This document shows positions 17,094 to 25,853 of a stretch of DNA of 64,000 nucleotides, piece by piece. Where the stretch lies: the NCBI RefSeq assembly GCF_008386585.1, contig NZ_VUOB01000037.1:45199-109198 (forward strand). The letters are read 5' to 3'. Within the stretch, counting starts at the first letter, position 1. Each line of letters opens with the position of its first letter. Under the pieces are notes generated by a model. That model made no database searches. It was not told where the DNA came from and saw only the letters and a program-made list of their open reading frames with translations. This DNA is from Solihabitans fulvus (GTDB taxonomy: Bacteria; Actinomycetota; Actinomycetes; Mycobacteriales; Pseudonocardiaceae). Position numbers and translations under genes: made by a program.

Positions 17094-19805
17094 TCAGTGC
17101 GTGTTCATTCCGGAGACCTGCACGGTCGGGGTTGCGCCGCCGAGGTCGGCCTGCCGGTACTGCGCGTGCACCGTCACGGACTCGCCCGGCCAGATCGTCA
17201 CGTAGTCGTCGGACCACGTCACCGGCGTCACCTCCGCGCCGCCGACGCCCCTGCGGATCGACGCGCGCAGGAAGAACGCGACGCTCGACCCCTTGTTGGA
17301 CAGCGTCACCGCGGTGTCCATCCGGTCGCCGGTCGGCGTGCTGGTCGAGCTGACGTCCACGGTGGCCTGCTTGAGCCGCTGGAGCCCGGTCAGGTCCGCG
17401 TAGCCGCTCTGCGGGGTGTCGTACCAGGTCGACTTCGCCCAGTCGAGCTGATCGTCCTTTGTGGACAGCCAGTACACGTTCCTGTCGAGCACCTGGCCGC
17501 CGGCGTCGCGCACCAGCAGCCGCACGAAGTACGTCGTGGACAGCCCGGCGGGCTTCGGCATGGTGTCGACCGACACCGAGCCGTTTCCCTTGGCGGTGAC
17601 CGACTTCCTGGTGCTGTCGGACCGCACCGTGCCGTCCAGGTCGAACACGGTGGTCTGCACGGACAGGCCGGCCCGGTCGGCGAGGCCGGTGTTCACCAGC
17701 GCGATGGAGCGGTCGTCGTAGGAGTACTGGGCGTGCAGCGGCCGCAGCGCGGACTTGGCCCCGAAGTAGGAGCCGGACGGCGCGAGCGAGTTGTCGAACA
17801 GGTGCCAGTAGATCGTCGGCCACGGGTTGTTGAGCATCCAGTAGATGACGCCGGTCGCCGGGTTCCGCGCGTCGGACTGGTCCCGCCCGTACGCCTCGAA
17901 CTGCGCGCGGTTCACCTCGTAGTTGGTCAGCTGCGCCTTGCGGGTGAAGTCCTCGAGGCTGGTCGGCGCGCCGTAGCGGGCGGCGAGCGCGGTGTGGAAC
18001 GAGCCGAGCTTGCTGAACACCCCGCTCGGCGACAGGTGGTACTGCGCCTTGGTCGGGTTCTTCCACAGGTCGGTCAGCTCGGTGGGGGACAGGTACTTCC
18101 TGAGCGCGTCCAGGTCAGAGATGGTCGGACCAGGCCCCACCTCCGAGGCGAACCCTGCCGCGCCAGCGCCACCGAACTTGGTGGCGTACCAGTAGTTCGG
18201 CGGCACCCACCAGTACGGACCCGCCATCTTGTTGCCGGAGTCGCCGAGCTGCGCGTTGGTGCGCTTGGCCGCGGACGGGATGATCGGCACCTGCCAGTCG
18301 GCCGCGTTCAGGCCGTCCACGTAGTCCTTGGTGGTGCGCGCCGACGGGGTCTCGTCGCTGCCGACGTAGAAGCCGACCACGCTGGGGTGGTTGCGCAGCC
18401 GCGCGCCCTCGGTCACCGCGGACGCCTTGGCCGTCGCGTGGTCCAGCTCGCTCCACTTGCCGTCGGACTGCCACCACGAGCAGCACTCCCAGCCGGGCAG
18501 CAGCATGATGCCGAGCTGGTCGGCCAGCTGGTACAGCTCGTCGTTCTCCTCCTTGCCCTCAAGGCGAACCGTGTTCAGCCCGAGGTCGCGGACGTAGGAG
18601 AGCTGGTCGGTCATGCGCTGCCTGTCGTAGCGCAGGAACAGGTCTGAGGACCAGCCGCCGCCGCGGATCAACATGTCCTTGCCGTTGACCGTCAGCCGCA
18701 TCGAGCCCGCGTCGGTGAGCGTGGACTTCACGTCGCGGATGCCGAAGTCGGTGTCGGCCGAGTCGGACGGCTGGCCGTTGACGGTCGCGGCGAGCGAGAG
18801 GTGGTAGAGCGGCTGGTCGCCGTACTGGTAGGGCCACCAGACTTTCGGGTTCGCCACGCGCAGGCTTGGGTAGCCGTCCGGTGCGAAGGACACCGTGCGG
18901 GTCTCGTTTGGCTTGAGGGTGATCTGCTGGCTGAAGGCGATTGCGTTGATGGTGCCGGACACCTGGGTGTTGACGGACTGGTTGGTGTTGTTGCGGACCT
19001 CGGCGCGGACGGTCAGGTCGGCGCTGGCCAGGCCGGGCAGCGCGAGCGCGGTGACCACCCGCGCGTTGCGCACGGACACCGCGCCGGACTGGGCGAACTG
19101 CACGTCCCGCCACACGCCCATGTCGTTGTCCGGGGCGGGCGGGGACCAGTCCACGAAGCTGATCGCCAGGTCCTTCTTCGGATCGGCCGGGAACGCCTTG
19201 ATGGCCAGGGCGTTGGCGCCGCCGGTGAGCAGGCTGGTGACGTCGAACTCGTGCGCCGGGTAGGCGCCGGCGACCTGGTCGGGGCCCGCGACCCTGGTGC
19301 CGTTGAGCCAGACCTCGGCGCGCGGGATCACGCCGCCCGTGAGCCGCAGGAAGGTGTGGCCGCCGGGCTGCGCGGTCCGTGAGGGCGCGGTCTGTGGGGT
19401 CTGTGGGGGCGCGGTCTGTGGGGGCGCGGTGAACGAGCGCCGGTACCACCAGGCGACCGCGAAGTCGGCCTTGTTGACCTTGTCCCTGAGGTTGGTCGAG
19501 TAGTTGACGTCCCCGTATTTGTTGTTGGCGAGCAGGCCGCCGAACACGGTCGACCTGGCCGGCACGGTGAGCCAGCCCCTGTCGTCGTAGGCGGGCCGGG
19601 AGATGGCGTCGCCGCCCTGGGTCGCGGTCGCGCTGGACTGGAGGCGCCAGTCCGGCACCGTGCTGACCTGCCCGGGTTGCGTCGGCGCGGCGAACCCCGG
19701 GCTCGGCCCTGGGCTTGGCCCCGCGCCGGCCGGGGCGTCCGGCACGAGCAGGGTCAGCCCCAGCAGGGTCGCCAGCAACCAGGGGACCTGACGTTTGCGC
19801 AGCAT
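17094..19805 (-). CDS. Secreted GH2 exo-beta-D-glucosaminidase-like enzyme
   Basis: 903 residues from ATG 19805 (GAGGAG ribosome site; the start at 19838 is disfavoured). A signal peptide (RKRQVPWLLATLLGLTLL to about residue 30) targets it outside. Order: sugar-binding domain (WWYRRSF, WLNGTRVAG), immunoglobulin-like domain, and TIM-barrel catalytic domain with RGGGWSSDLFLRYD, GFYVGSDETPS (acid/base Glu) and AGFASEVGPG (nucleophile Glu). A long C-terminal beta region follows. This arrangement resembles CsxA-type exo-glucosaminidases, which release GlcN from chitosan ends. A mannosidase-like GH2 is the main alternative. No CBM is evident. The theme fits the chitinase at 59 kb. Confidence 0.85.
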   Translation of the reverse strand: MLRKRQVPWLLATLLGLTLLVPDAPAGAGPSPGPSPGFAAPTQPGQVSTVPDWRLQSSATATQGGDAISRPAYDDRGWLTVPARSTVFGGLLANNKYGDVNYSTNLRDKVNKADFAVAWWYRRSFTAPPQTAPPQTPQTAPSRTAQPGGHTFLRLTGGVIPRAEVWLNGTRVAGPDQVAGAYPAHEFDVTSLLTGGANALAIKAFPADPKKDLAISFVDWSPPAPDNDMGVWRDVQFAQSGAVSVRNARVVTALALPGLASADLTVRAEVRNNTNQSVNTQVSGTINAIAFSQQITLKPNETRTVSFAPDGYPSLRVANPKVWWPYQYGDQPLYHLSLAATVNGQPSDSADTDFGIRDVKSTLTDAGSMRLTVNGKDMLIRGGGWSSDLFLRYDRQRMTDQLSYVRDLGLNTVRLEGKEENDELYQLADQLGIMLLPGWECCSWWQSDGKWSELDHATAKASAVTEGARLRNHPSVVGFYVGSDETPSARTTKDYVDGLNAADWQVPIIPSAAKRTNAQLGDSGNKMAGPYWWVPPNYWYATKFGGAGAAGFASEVGPGPTISDLDALRKYLSPTELTDLWKNPTKAQYHLSPSGVFSKLGSFHTALAARYGAPTSLEDFTRKAQLTNYEVNRAQFEAYGRDQSDARNPATGVIYWMLNNPWPTIYWHLFDNSLAPSGSYFGAKSALRPLHAQYSYDDRSIALVNTGLADRAGLSVQTTVFDLDGTVRSDSTRKSVTAKGNGSVSVDTMPKPAGLSTTYFVRLLVRDAGGQVLDRNVYWLSTKDDQLDWAKSTWYDTPQSGYADLTGLQRLKQATVDVSSTSTPTGDRMDTAVTLSNKGSSVAFFLRASIRRGVGGAEVTPVTWSDDYVTIWPGESVTVHAQYRQADLGGATPTVQVSGMNTH

Positions 19806-20021
19806 GCTGCTCCTCGGCGCGTCAGGGCGGCGGCGCATCGTTTCGTAAGGAGGCTTTCTTTTTGGGCCCGGTGCGGCAATGCCCCGTTCGAGTGCAATGT
19901 GCGGACTGTGCGTGTTCGTCTGGAAGGTCTGCGCGTGGTGCGAGTCACGCCGGCGTCATCCGTTGCGTGTTGTCCCCGGTTCGCTGCTCACCGTGTGCGG
20001 GTGTTCGGTAGGTTTGGCCCC

Positions 20022-20666
20022 ATGCGGAGTACCTGGCAGCGCCTCGCGCTCGCGCTGGCCGTCGTGACCGTGCCCGTCCTCGCGATCACCGGCTGCTCGG
20101 ACAAGACCGGTGGTACCGCGTCTGGAACCGGGAGCGTTGGCGCCTCGACCGCGCCGTCGACCGCAGGTTCGGGTTCGGCGTCGACCTCGGCCAGCTCGGC
20201 CGCGACGCCTGTGACCAGGCCTCGGCAGGTTGATCTCAAGAAGATCACCGACCCGTGCGCCCTCTACACGCCGCAGCTCAAGCAGGCGTTCGGCCTGGAC
20301 CGCCCTCCGCTGGCCGGCGCAGCCTCGGCCATGTTCGGCAAGGGGCCCGCCTGTGATGACTTCAACAGCTCCGGCACCGGGGCGAAGGACATCGGGCTGA
20401 GTTTCGCGCCGGTCGCCAACCAGGGCATTGCCGACTGGTTGAAGGTGAACACTCCCAAGGACAAGACCAGCGTGCAGGCCGCCGGTTTCCCGGCGATCAG
20501 GTACACCACCGGCCAGGCGTGTTTCGTCCAGGTGGACGTCGCCGACGGCCAGTACCTCGTCGTCCAGTTCACCGACGTCTCGCTCAAGCCGGACCGGGCG
20601 ACCACGCCCGAGGAGCGCTGTCAGGGCGCCGCCAAGGCAGCTGAGCTGGTCGTCGCGTCGCTGTAG
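20022..20666 (+). CDS. DUF3558-type lipoprotein, ESX cassette-associated
   Basis: 214 residues from ATG 20022. A lipoprotein signal (VVTVPVLAITGC, lipobox Cys near residue 25) is followed by a Thr/Ser/Ala/Gly linker. The globular domain starts at DLKKITDPCALYTPQLKQ and ends near APEERCQGAAKAAELV (APE here TPE). Paired Cys residues suggest disulphides in the DUF3558 fold. It is exported and lipid-anchored. It is 105 bp upstream of the WXG100-like gene on the same strand, an association often seen in actinobacteria. A role in type VII secretion or wall-associated binding is inferred, not known. Confidence 0.85.
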   Translation: MRSTWQRLALALAVVTVPVLAITGCSDKTGGTASGTGSVGASTAPSTAGSGSASTSASSAATPVTRPRQVDLKKITDPCALYTPQLKQAFGLDRPPLAGAASAMFGKGPACDDFNSSGTGAKDIGLSFAPVANQGIADWLKVNTPKDKTSVQAAGFPAIRYTTGQACFVQVDVADGQYLVVQFTDVSLKPDRATTPEERCQGAAKAAELVVASL

Positions 20667-20771
20667 CACGAATTTGGTGGGAACCACCCCGTTACGTCAT
20701 GCATCAGAGTTAGAGTCGTCCCAAATGCACACTGGGGCAGGTACAGATTCACAGTCACAGGGAGGCGTGTC

Positions 20772-21152
20772 GTGTTCATCGCCGACGGTGGGGGCTCGTC
20801 GTCGAGCCCGTTGCCTGACTACGTTGGGAAGCAGCAGAAGCTGAGCATCGACCCCTCTGCGATTCCGGCGGCGCGGGCCAGCTTCGAGACTGCGCTCGAC
20901 AAGGTCAAGCTGCAGATTCGGACCATTCAGGACCTGGACGTCTCGCCATGGGCGGGCGACCCGGTGAGCACCGAGACCGCCGACCACTTCAACAACCGCG
21001 CCCGCAGCGACGCGAACTCCGCGCTGGACGTCCTCAAGGGCTACCAGCAGCAGTTGCAGGGCACGGTCGACGCGCTCAAGGCGACCGAGGCGAGCTACCG
21101 ACAGGTCGAGGGCGACAACGCGGCTCTCTGGGGCAAGCACAGCCGCGCCTGA
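20772..21152 (+). CDS. WXG100-like (ESX/type VII) secreted protein
   Basis: A 126-residue helical protein starting at GTG 20772 with a GGGAGG ribosome site. After a Ser/Gly-rich 25-residue head there are two predicted helices around a WAG turn at residues 60-62 (SPWAGDP), the WxG hallmark. A YxxxE motif at 109-113 (YRQVE) matches the C-terminal type VII export signal. It is longer than classical ESAT-6-like proteins but in range for this group. It is followed 76 bp later by a PPE-like gene. The expected role is a secreted substrate or partner of the PPE-like protein. Confidence 0.8.
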   Translation: MFIADGGGSSSSPLPDYVGKQQKLSIDPSAIPAARASFETALDKVKLQIRTIQDLDVSPWAGDPVSTETADHFNNRARSDANSALDVLKGYQQQLQGTVDALKATEASYRQVEGDNAALWGKHSRA

Positions 21153-21228
21153 CCTTCCCGTCGAGTAGCAGCACCACCCACCAGACCTCACCGAACCGGC
21201 AGGACACGCACCCGAGGGGACGAAGCGG

Positions 21229-22605
21229 ATGGCTGACCACCGCTGGCAAGGCCACGAGCACCAGCAGCTCTACGACTGGATCCACGCCGGTCCGGGACCG
21301 CAGGCGTCGACGACCTCCGAAGACGCCTGGGGTGGGCTCACCACCGCGCTCCAGGACATCAACAAGGAGCTCGACGACTCGCTGAAGAAGATCAACGTCG
21401 CCTGGGAGGGCGACGCCGGCGCCTCGGCGGTGCAGGGCCTGACTCCGCTCGGCCAGTGGGCGCAGGACGCGCAGACCGGTTCGACCACGATGAAGTCCTC
21501 CGCGACGCTCCAGGGCGAGTACGTCTCGACCGCGCGCAAGGAGATGCCGGAGCCGGTCAAGATCACCACCGAGAAGCCCGGCGCTGGCGCGTACGTCGCT
21601 GGCTTCTTCACCGGTGACCTCGGGCACGTGATCCAGCAGGCGAAGGACCACGAGACGCAGGAGAGCGCGCAGGACGGCGCGCAGCAGAAGGCCGTCGAGG
21701 TGATGAACAACTACCAGTCGAGCAGCGAGTGGAACCGCAACACGCTCGGCACGTTCGTCGCCCCGCCCGCTGTCGTCGTCGACACTCCGCAGCCGTCGAA
21801 CAGCGACTTCAACTACAGCGTGCAGCCGGGTAGCTACACCCACAACACGCCCGGCCTCCCCTCGCACAGCGGGACCACCTCGCCGAGCTTCGCCGGTGGC
21901 GGTAGCGGTGGCGGCGGTGGTGGCGGCTGGACTCCGCCGCAGCAGGTCACGACGCCTAGCTACTCCCCGCCCCCGCCCCCCACGTTCCACCCCGGTGGCG
22001 GTGGCGGTCCCATCACGGCGCCGAGCCACTACATGCCGCCGCCGGCCCCGCCGCAGCAGACCCAGCCGCCGGGTGGCGGCTGGAACCGTCCGCCTGTCGG
22101 TGGCGGTACCGGCCAGCAGCCTCCGTTCGGCTGGGGCGGCATGCCCGGCCCCGGCGGCGAAGGCCCAGGCGGCCCCGGCTCGGGTCGCGGTCCCGGCGGC
22201 TTCCGCGGCGGTCCGGGCAGTGGCCCCGGTGGCGGCGGCTCCGGTCCCGGTGGTGGTCGCATGTCGCCTGAGGAAGCGGCTCGTCGCTTCGGCTCCGGCG
22301 GCTCCGGCGGTGCCGGTGGCGCTGGTGGCGCGGGCGGTTCGTCCAACGCGGCCGGCAAGGGCTCGTCCTCCGGTCTCGGCGCGTTCGGCGAGGAGTCGCA
22401 GCTCGGTCGCGGTGGCGCGGCCGGCGCGGGCGCGGCAGGTCGCGGCGGCCAGGGCGGCGCCCCGATGGGCGGCCAGGGTCATGGCGCGAACGGCGAGGAG
22501 GACACCGAGCACCAGACGGCCGACTACCTGGTCGAGACCGACGACGTGTTCGGTGACGACCGCAAGGTCGCCCCGTCGGTGATCGGCGAGACCCCGCGAC
22601 AGTGA
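21229..22605 (+). CDS. PPE-like protein with Gly/Pro-rich C-terminus
   Basis: A 458-residue protein. The first 170 residues are helical with an early RWQGHEH and the AWEGDAGASAVQ turn, resembling the N-terminal domain of PPE-family ESX substrates. Residues from about 200 to 420 are low-complexity Gly/Pro/Ser, including long GGxGG runs and PPxP stretches. The end is acidic (DDVFGDDRKVAPSVIGE). The strongly repetitive DNA of this part also yields long spurious frames on the other strand. The gene overlaps the espG start by 4 bases (22602-22605), so the PPE-like protein and its presumed chaperone are translationally coupled. Confidence 0.8.
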   Translation: MADHRWQGHEHQQLYDWIHAGPGPQASTTSEDAWGGLTTALQDINKELDDSLKKINVAWEGDAGASAVQGLTPLGQWAQDAQTGSTTMKSSATLQGEYVSTARKEMPEPVKITTEKPGAGAYVAGFFTGDLGHVIQQAKDHETQESAQDGAQQKAVEVMNNYQSSSEWNRNTLGTFVAPPAVVVDTPQPSNSDFNYSVQPGSYTHNTPGLPSHSGTTSPSFAGGGSGGGGGGGWTPPQQVTTPSYSPPPPPTFHPGGGGGPITAPSHYMPPPAPPQQTQPPGGGWNRPPVGGGTGQQPPFGWGGMPGPGGEGPGGPGSGRGPGGFRGGPGSGPGGGGSGPGGGRMSPEEAARRFGSGGSGGAGGAGGAGGSSNAAGKGSSSGLGAFGEESQLGRGGAAGAGAAGRGGQGGAPMGGQGHGANGEEDTEHQTADYLVETDDVFGDDRKVAPSVIGETPRQ

Positions 22606-23408
22606 CGTACTTCGGCGGGCCGGCGGAGCGCACGGCGATCAGTCTGTCGGCCCTGGAGTTCGACGTGCTGTGGGAGCACTTGGACCTCGGGCCGATGCCC
22701 CTGGTCGTCAAGGTGCCCTCACCGGGCAAGACGTACGCCGAGCGGCATGAGCTTGAGCGGCAGGCGTGGCACGGGATGGAGAGCAAGGGGCTTGGTCGAG
22801 CAGTCGACCTCGACCCCGAGCTCGACCATCTCGTGCGCATGCTGGCCAGGCCGCAGCGTGAGGTGGACGGCCGCATCTGGATCGGACACAGCGTCCGGGT
22901 GCTGGCCGTCGCCAACGGCGACTACGGTGCCGTCGCCACGCTCAGCCAGGGGCAGCTCACGCTGCGCAGGGCCGGTGGCTCCGGGCTGCCGTCCGCCGTG
23001 GTCGGCGAGCTGCCGGCGCACCCGGCCGGCACGGGTCATTCGGTGACGCTGCGCAGCGTTGACCTGGACGACGCGGTCAAGCAGGCCGACGGCACCCCCA
23101 AGGGACTGGAGAACGCCCTGCGTGGACGCGGCGTCCGAGAAGGCGACGCGGAGACCCTGGTGAAGATGTTCACCGGGCTCACCCACACCGGGAACTTCGG
23201 CGCCGCGGCACGGGACAAGTGGGGCAAGCGGCACCGCGCCGAGCGCGTGGTCGCCTTTTTCGACACCGAGAACGGGCGCTACCTACAGCAGCGCCGCTCG
23301 TCCAACGGCAGCGAACCGTGGAGCACCTTCTCCCCGGTGGACACCAGGCGACTGTCGCACCAGGTGGACGAACTCCTCACCGAGGCCGTCCGCAACGCCA
23401 TGGGTTGA
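22602..23408 (+). CDS. EspG-family ESX secretion chaperone
   Basis: A 268-residue cytosolic protein starting at GTG 22602 inside the end of the PPE-like gene. The pattern ALEFDVLWEHLDLGPMPLVV near the start, the central beta region with GHSVRVLAVANGDYGAV, and the C-terminal RAERVVAFFDTENGRYLQQR then FSPVDTRRLSHQVDELL fit the EspG fold. EspG proteins bind PPE proteins and deliver them to the ESX machinery, which is consistent with the preceding gene. No ESX core gene (EccC, EccD, MycP) lies in the window, so the cassette depends on a system encoded elsewhere. Confidence 0.88.
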   Translation: MTYFGGPAERTAISLSALEFDVLWEHLDLGPMPLVVKVPSPGKTYAERHELERQAWHGMESKGLGRAVDLDPELDHLVRMLARPQREVDGRIWIGHSVRVLAVANGDYGAVATLSQGQLTLRRAGGSGLPSAVVGELPAHPAGTGHSVTLRSVDLDDAVKQADGTPKGLENALRGRGVREGDAETLVKMFTGLTHTGNFGAAARDKWGKRHRAERVVAFFDTENGRYLQQRRSSNGSEPWSTFSPVDTRRLSHQVDELLTEAVRNAMG

Positions 23409-23421
23409 TCTTTTGCGGTAT

Positions 23422-23458
23422 CCACCGACCCCGACGCATTTGGCGTCGGGGTCGGTGG
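23422..23458 (+). terminator. Strong hairpin terminator of the ESX cassette
   Basis: A perfect 16-bp stem (CCACCGACCCCGACGC at 23422-23437 paired with 23443-23458) and a 5-nt loop, 13 bp after the espG-like stop codon. Confidence 0.8.
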
Positions 23459-23492
23459 TGTTCTGTGGGTGTGGGCCGTATGGCAGGTGAGG

Positions 23493-23623
23493 GCGCTCTG
23501 GCCGTTTGAGAGGTGAGGACGCCCCGGCCGGCGACTCGCTTCGCTCGCTGCCCGGTTTCTTGGCTACCTGTGTTTTTTGGGCCTCGCGCGCCCCGCACCG
23601 TCACGAAGTGGAAAAGCGGAGCG
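23493..23623. repeat. Dispersed intergenic repeat, copy A
   Basis: Three blocks recur in the same order at 33072-33337: 23493-23521 (29 bp, 2 mismatches to 33072-33100), 23526-23587 (62 bp, 3 mismatches to 33133-33194) and 23589-23623 (35 bp, 3 mismatches to 33303-33337). A shorter echo of block 3 (CGTCACGAAGTGAAAAA) follows at about 23649. The element fills the gap between the terminator of the ESX cassette and the sterol-carrier-like gene. It has no convincing reading frame. Confidence 0.8.
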
Positions 23624-23703
23624 CTGGGCGCTGGGCGTGGGCCCGCGCCGTCACGAAGTGAAAAACGGGCGGGGCGTGTGGGGTCGCGCCGTAGCCTTTG
23701 GGT

Positions 23704-24087
23704 GTGTCTCCTCGTCAGGCCGTTGATGCGCATGAGCTTCGGGCGGCTGTGGCCGTCGTTCTTCCTTGGTTGTCCGGCGGGGCGGACCAGCCGGAGCGAT
23801 CTGTGCTGGCGGCTGCTGTTCGGCTTAGTCTTCGGACGCTTGAGCAGATTGCGCCAGGGCACAGTGTTGAGGTTCGGGTGCCGCCGTTTGCTGCTGTGCA
23901 GTGCGTTGCTGGGCCTCGGCACACCCGGGGGACGCCGCCGAACGTGGTCGAGACCGATCCCCGGACTTGGCTGGAACTGGCCACCGATCGACTGCGCTGG
24001 GCCGACGCGGTGCGCGACGGGCGGGTCAACGCGTCCGGTAGCCGGGCGGACATCTCGGCGTTGCTGCCGATCCTCCGGATGGACTGA
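23704..24087 (+). CDS. Sterol carrier-like protein next to purF
   Basis: About 127 residues from GTG 23704. The N-terminal SPRQAVDAHELRAAVAVVLP, the central HSVEVRVPPFAAVQCV and the C-terminal DPRTWLELATDRLRWADAV (then VNASGSRADISALLP) resemble the small SCP-type proteins found immediately upstream of purF in actinobacteria (position of Rv0807 in M. tuberculosis, from memory). The WLELATGRL-type segment is typical of sterol-carrier folds, but the ligand is unknown. It is soluble. A 166-bp gap precedes purF. Confidence 0.8.
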   Translation: MSPRQAVDAHELRAAVAVVLPWLSGGADQPERSVLAAAVRLSLRTLEQIAPGHSVEVRVPPFAAVQCVAGPRHTRGTPPNVVETDPRTWLELATDRLRWADAVRDGRVNASGSRADISALLPILRMD

Positions 24088-24253
24088 CCCCGGAACGGGT
24101 GGTTTCGCCAACCTGTCCCACTCGCCTCCGTGACCGCATGAACACCGCGAACAGTGCGTTTGCTCACGTCCGGGGGGTACTGACTAGCGTGAACAGCCCC
24201 TGTTGCCACTTACACTGAGGTGCAGTCCGACTCCGTCCTCCAGGGAGCACTCG

Positions 24254-25819
24254 GTGGTCACCGACCAGTCAGAAGCCGGACCCGGACAACCCAACCCCGA
24301 ATTGACCGCGCATGAACAACCCGAGCGCGAGCCGCGCGAGGAGTGCGGCGTCTTCGGTGTGTGGGCGCCCGGCGAAGAGGTCGCAAAACTCACCTACTAC
24401 GGGCTGTACGCGCTTCAGCACAGAGGGCAGGAAGCGGCGGGCATCTCCGTCGCCGACGGCCGCCAGATCGTCGTGTTCAAGGACCTCGGGCTGGTCAGCC
24501 AGGTCTTCGACGAGCAGGTGCTGTCCTCGCTGCGCGGCCACGTCGCCGTCGGCCACTGCCGCTACTCCACGACCGGGTCGACGACCTGGGAGAACGCGCA
24601 GCCGACGTTCCGCAACACCGCGGCCGGCAGCGGCATCTCGCTCGGCCACAACGGCAACCTGGTGAACACCGCCGAGTTGCAGGCGAAGGTCCGCGAGGCC
24701 GGGGTGGACACCCGCAACGGCGCGACGACCGACTCCGACCTCGTCTGCGGGCTGCTCGCGGCGGCCGCCGCGGACGTGGGCGTCGAGCAGGCCGCGCTGG
24801 ACCTGCTGCCGACCCTGCGCGGCGCGTTCTGCCTGGTCTTCGCCGACGAGTCGACGCTGTACGCGGCGCGCGACCCGCACGGCGTGCATCCGCTGGTGCT
24901 CGGCAGGCTCGAACGCGGCTGGGTGGTGGCCAGCGAGACGGCCGCCCTCGACATCGTCGGCGCGTCCTTCGTCCGCGAGGTCGAGCCGGGCGAGCTGCTG
25001 ACCATCGACGAGAACGGCCTGCGCAGCAGCCGATTCGGCAACCCGGAGCCCAAGGGCTGCGTCTTCGAGTACGTCTACCTGGCCCGCCCGGACACCGCGA
25101 TCGCGGGCCGTTCGGTGCACGCCACGCGGGTGGAGATCGGCCGCAGGCTGGCCGAGGAGGCCCCTGTCGAGGCCGACCTCGTCATCCCGGTGCCCGAGTC
25201 GGGCACCCCTGCGGCGATCGGCTACGCGCAGGCGTCGGGCATCCCCTACGGCTCCGGCCTGGTGAAGAACGCCTACGTCGGCAGGACGTTCATCCAGCCG
25301 TCGCAGACGATCCGCCAGCTCGGCATCCGGCTCAAGCTCAACCCGCTGCGCGAGGTGATCCGGGGCAAGCGGCTGGTCGTCGTCGACGACTCGATCGTGC
25401 GCGGCAACACCCAGCGCGCGCTGGTGCGGATGCTGCGCGAGGCCGGCGCCCTCGAGGTGCACGTCCGGATCGCGTCGCCGCCGGTGCGCTGGCCCTGCTT
25501 CTACGGCATCGACTTCGCCTCCCGCGCCGAGCTGGTGGCCAACGGCCTCGACATGGACGGCATCCGCCGCTCGATCGGCTCCGACTCGCTCGCCTACGTC
25601 TCGCTGGAAAGCCTGATCGCGGCGACCGAGCAGCCGAAGTCCCGGCTGTGCCGGGCCTGTTTCGACGGCGTGTACCCGATCCCGCTGCCCGAGGACGCGT
25701 TGATCGGCAAGCACCTGCTCGAAGGCATCGGCACCGGCCTGGAGAAGGGCACCTCGGGCTCGGCCACCCCCGTGTTGCCGAGCGGGTACGGTGCCGAGGA
25801 CGCCCTGCGCCGACCGTGA
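24254..25819 (+). CDS. purF: Amidophosphoribosyltransferase PurF
   Basis: 521 residues from GTG 24254, chosen because AGGGAG lies just upstream; a TTG at 24203 lacks this. It transfers ammonia from glutamine to PRPP, the first committed step of purine synthesis. A 30-residue propeptide precedes Cys31 (REECGVFGVW), which becomes the N-terminal nucleophile after cleavage. The Ntn glutaminase domain (YSTTGSTTWENAQP, HNGNLVN) is followed by the phosphoribosyltransferase domain with the PRPP loop VVVDDSIVRGNTQ. Cys residues near the C-terminus (SRLCRACFDGVYP) fit the Fe-S cluster type of PurF. It lies 34 bp upstream of purM. Confidence 0.97.
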   Translation: MVTDQSEAGPGQPNPELTAHEQPEREPREECGVFGVWAPGEEVAKLTYYGLYALQHRGQEAAGISVADGRQIVVFKDLGLVSQVFDEQVLSSLRGHVAVGHCRYSTTGSTTWENAQPTFRNTAAGSGISLGHNGNLVNTAELQAKVREAGVDTRNGATTDSDLVCGLLAAAAADVGVEQAALDLLPTLRGAFCLVFADESTLYAARDPHGVHPLVLGRLERGWVVASETAALDIVGASFVREVEPGELLTIDENGLRSSRFGNPEPKGCVFEYVYLARPDTAIAGRSVHATRVEIGRRLAEEAPVEADLVIPVPESGTPAAIGYAQASGIPYGSGLVKNAYVGRTFIQPSQTIRQLGIRLKLNPLREVIRGKRLVVVDDSIVRGNTQRALVRMLREAGALEVHVRIASPPVRWPCFYGIDFASRAELVANGLDMDGIRRSIGSDSLAYVSLESLIAATEQPKSRLCRACFDGVYPIPLPEDALIGKHLLEGIGTGLEKGTSGSATPVLPSGYGAEDALRRP

Positions 25820-25853
25820 ATCCAGCCATGACCCCGACGATGGAGATTCCGCA

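Noticed and set aside
19844..19860. Palindrome-like CGTAAGGAGGCTTTCTT upstream of the GH2 gene
   Set aside because: It resembles AAAG-x-CCT boxes seen before some polysaccharide hydrolase genes, but the symmetry is poor and I cannot tie it to a known regulator with confidence.
21896..22582. Alternative frames in the Gly/Pro-rich part of the PPE-like gene
   Set aside because: They come from low-complexity GGC/CCG repeats; the PPE-like frame is continuous, overlaps espG in the usual way and has a helical N-terminal domain.
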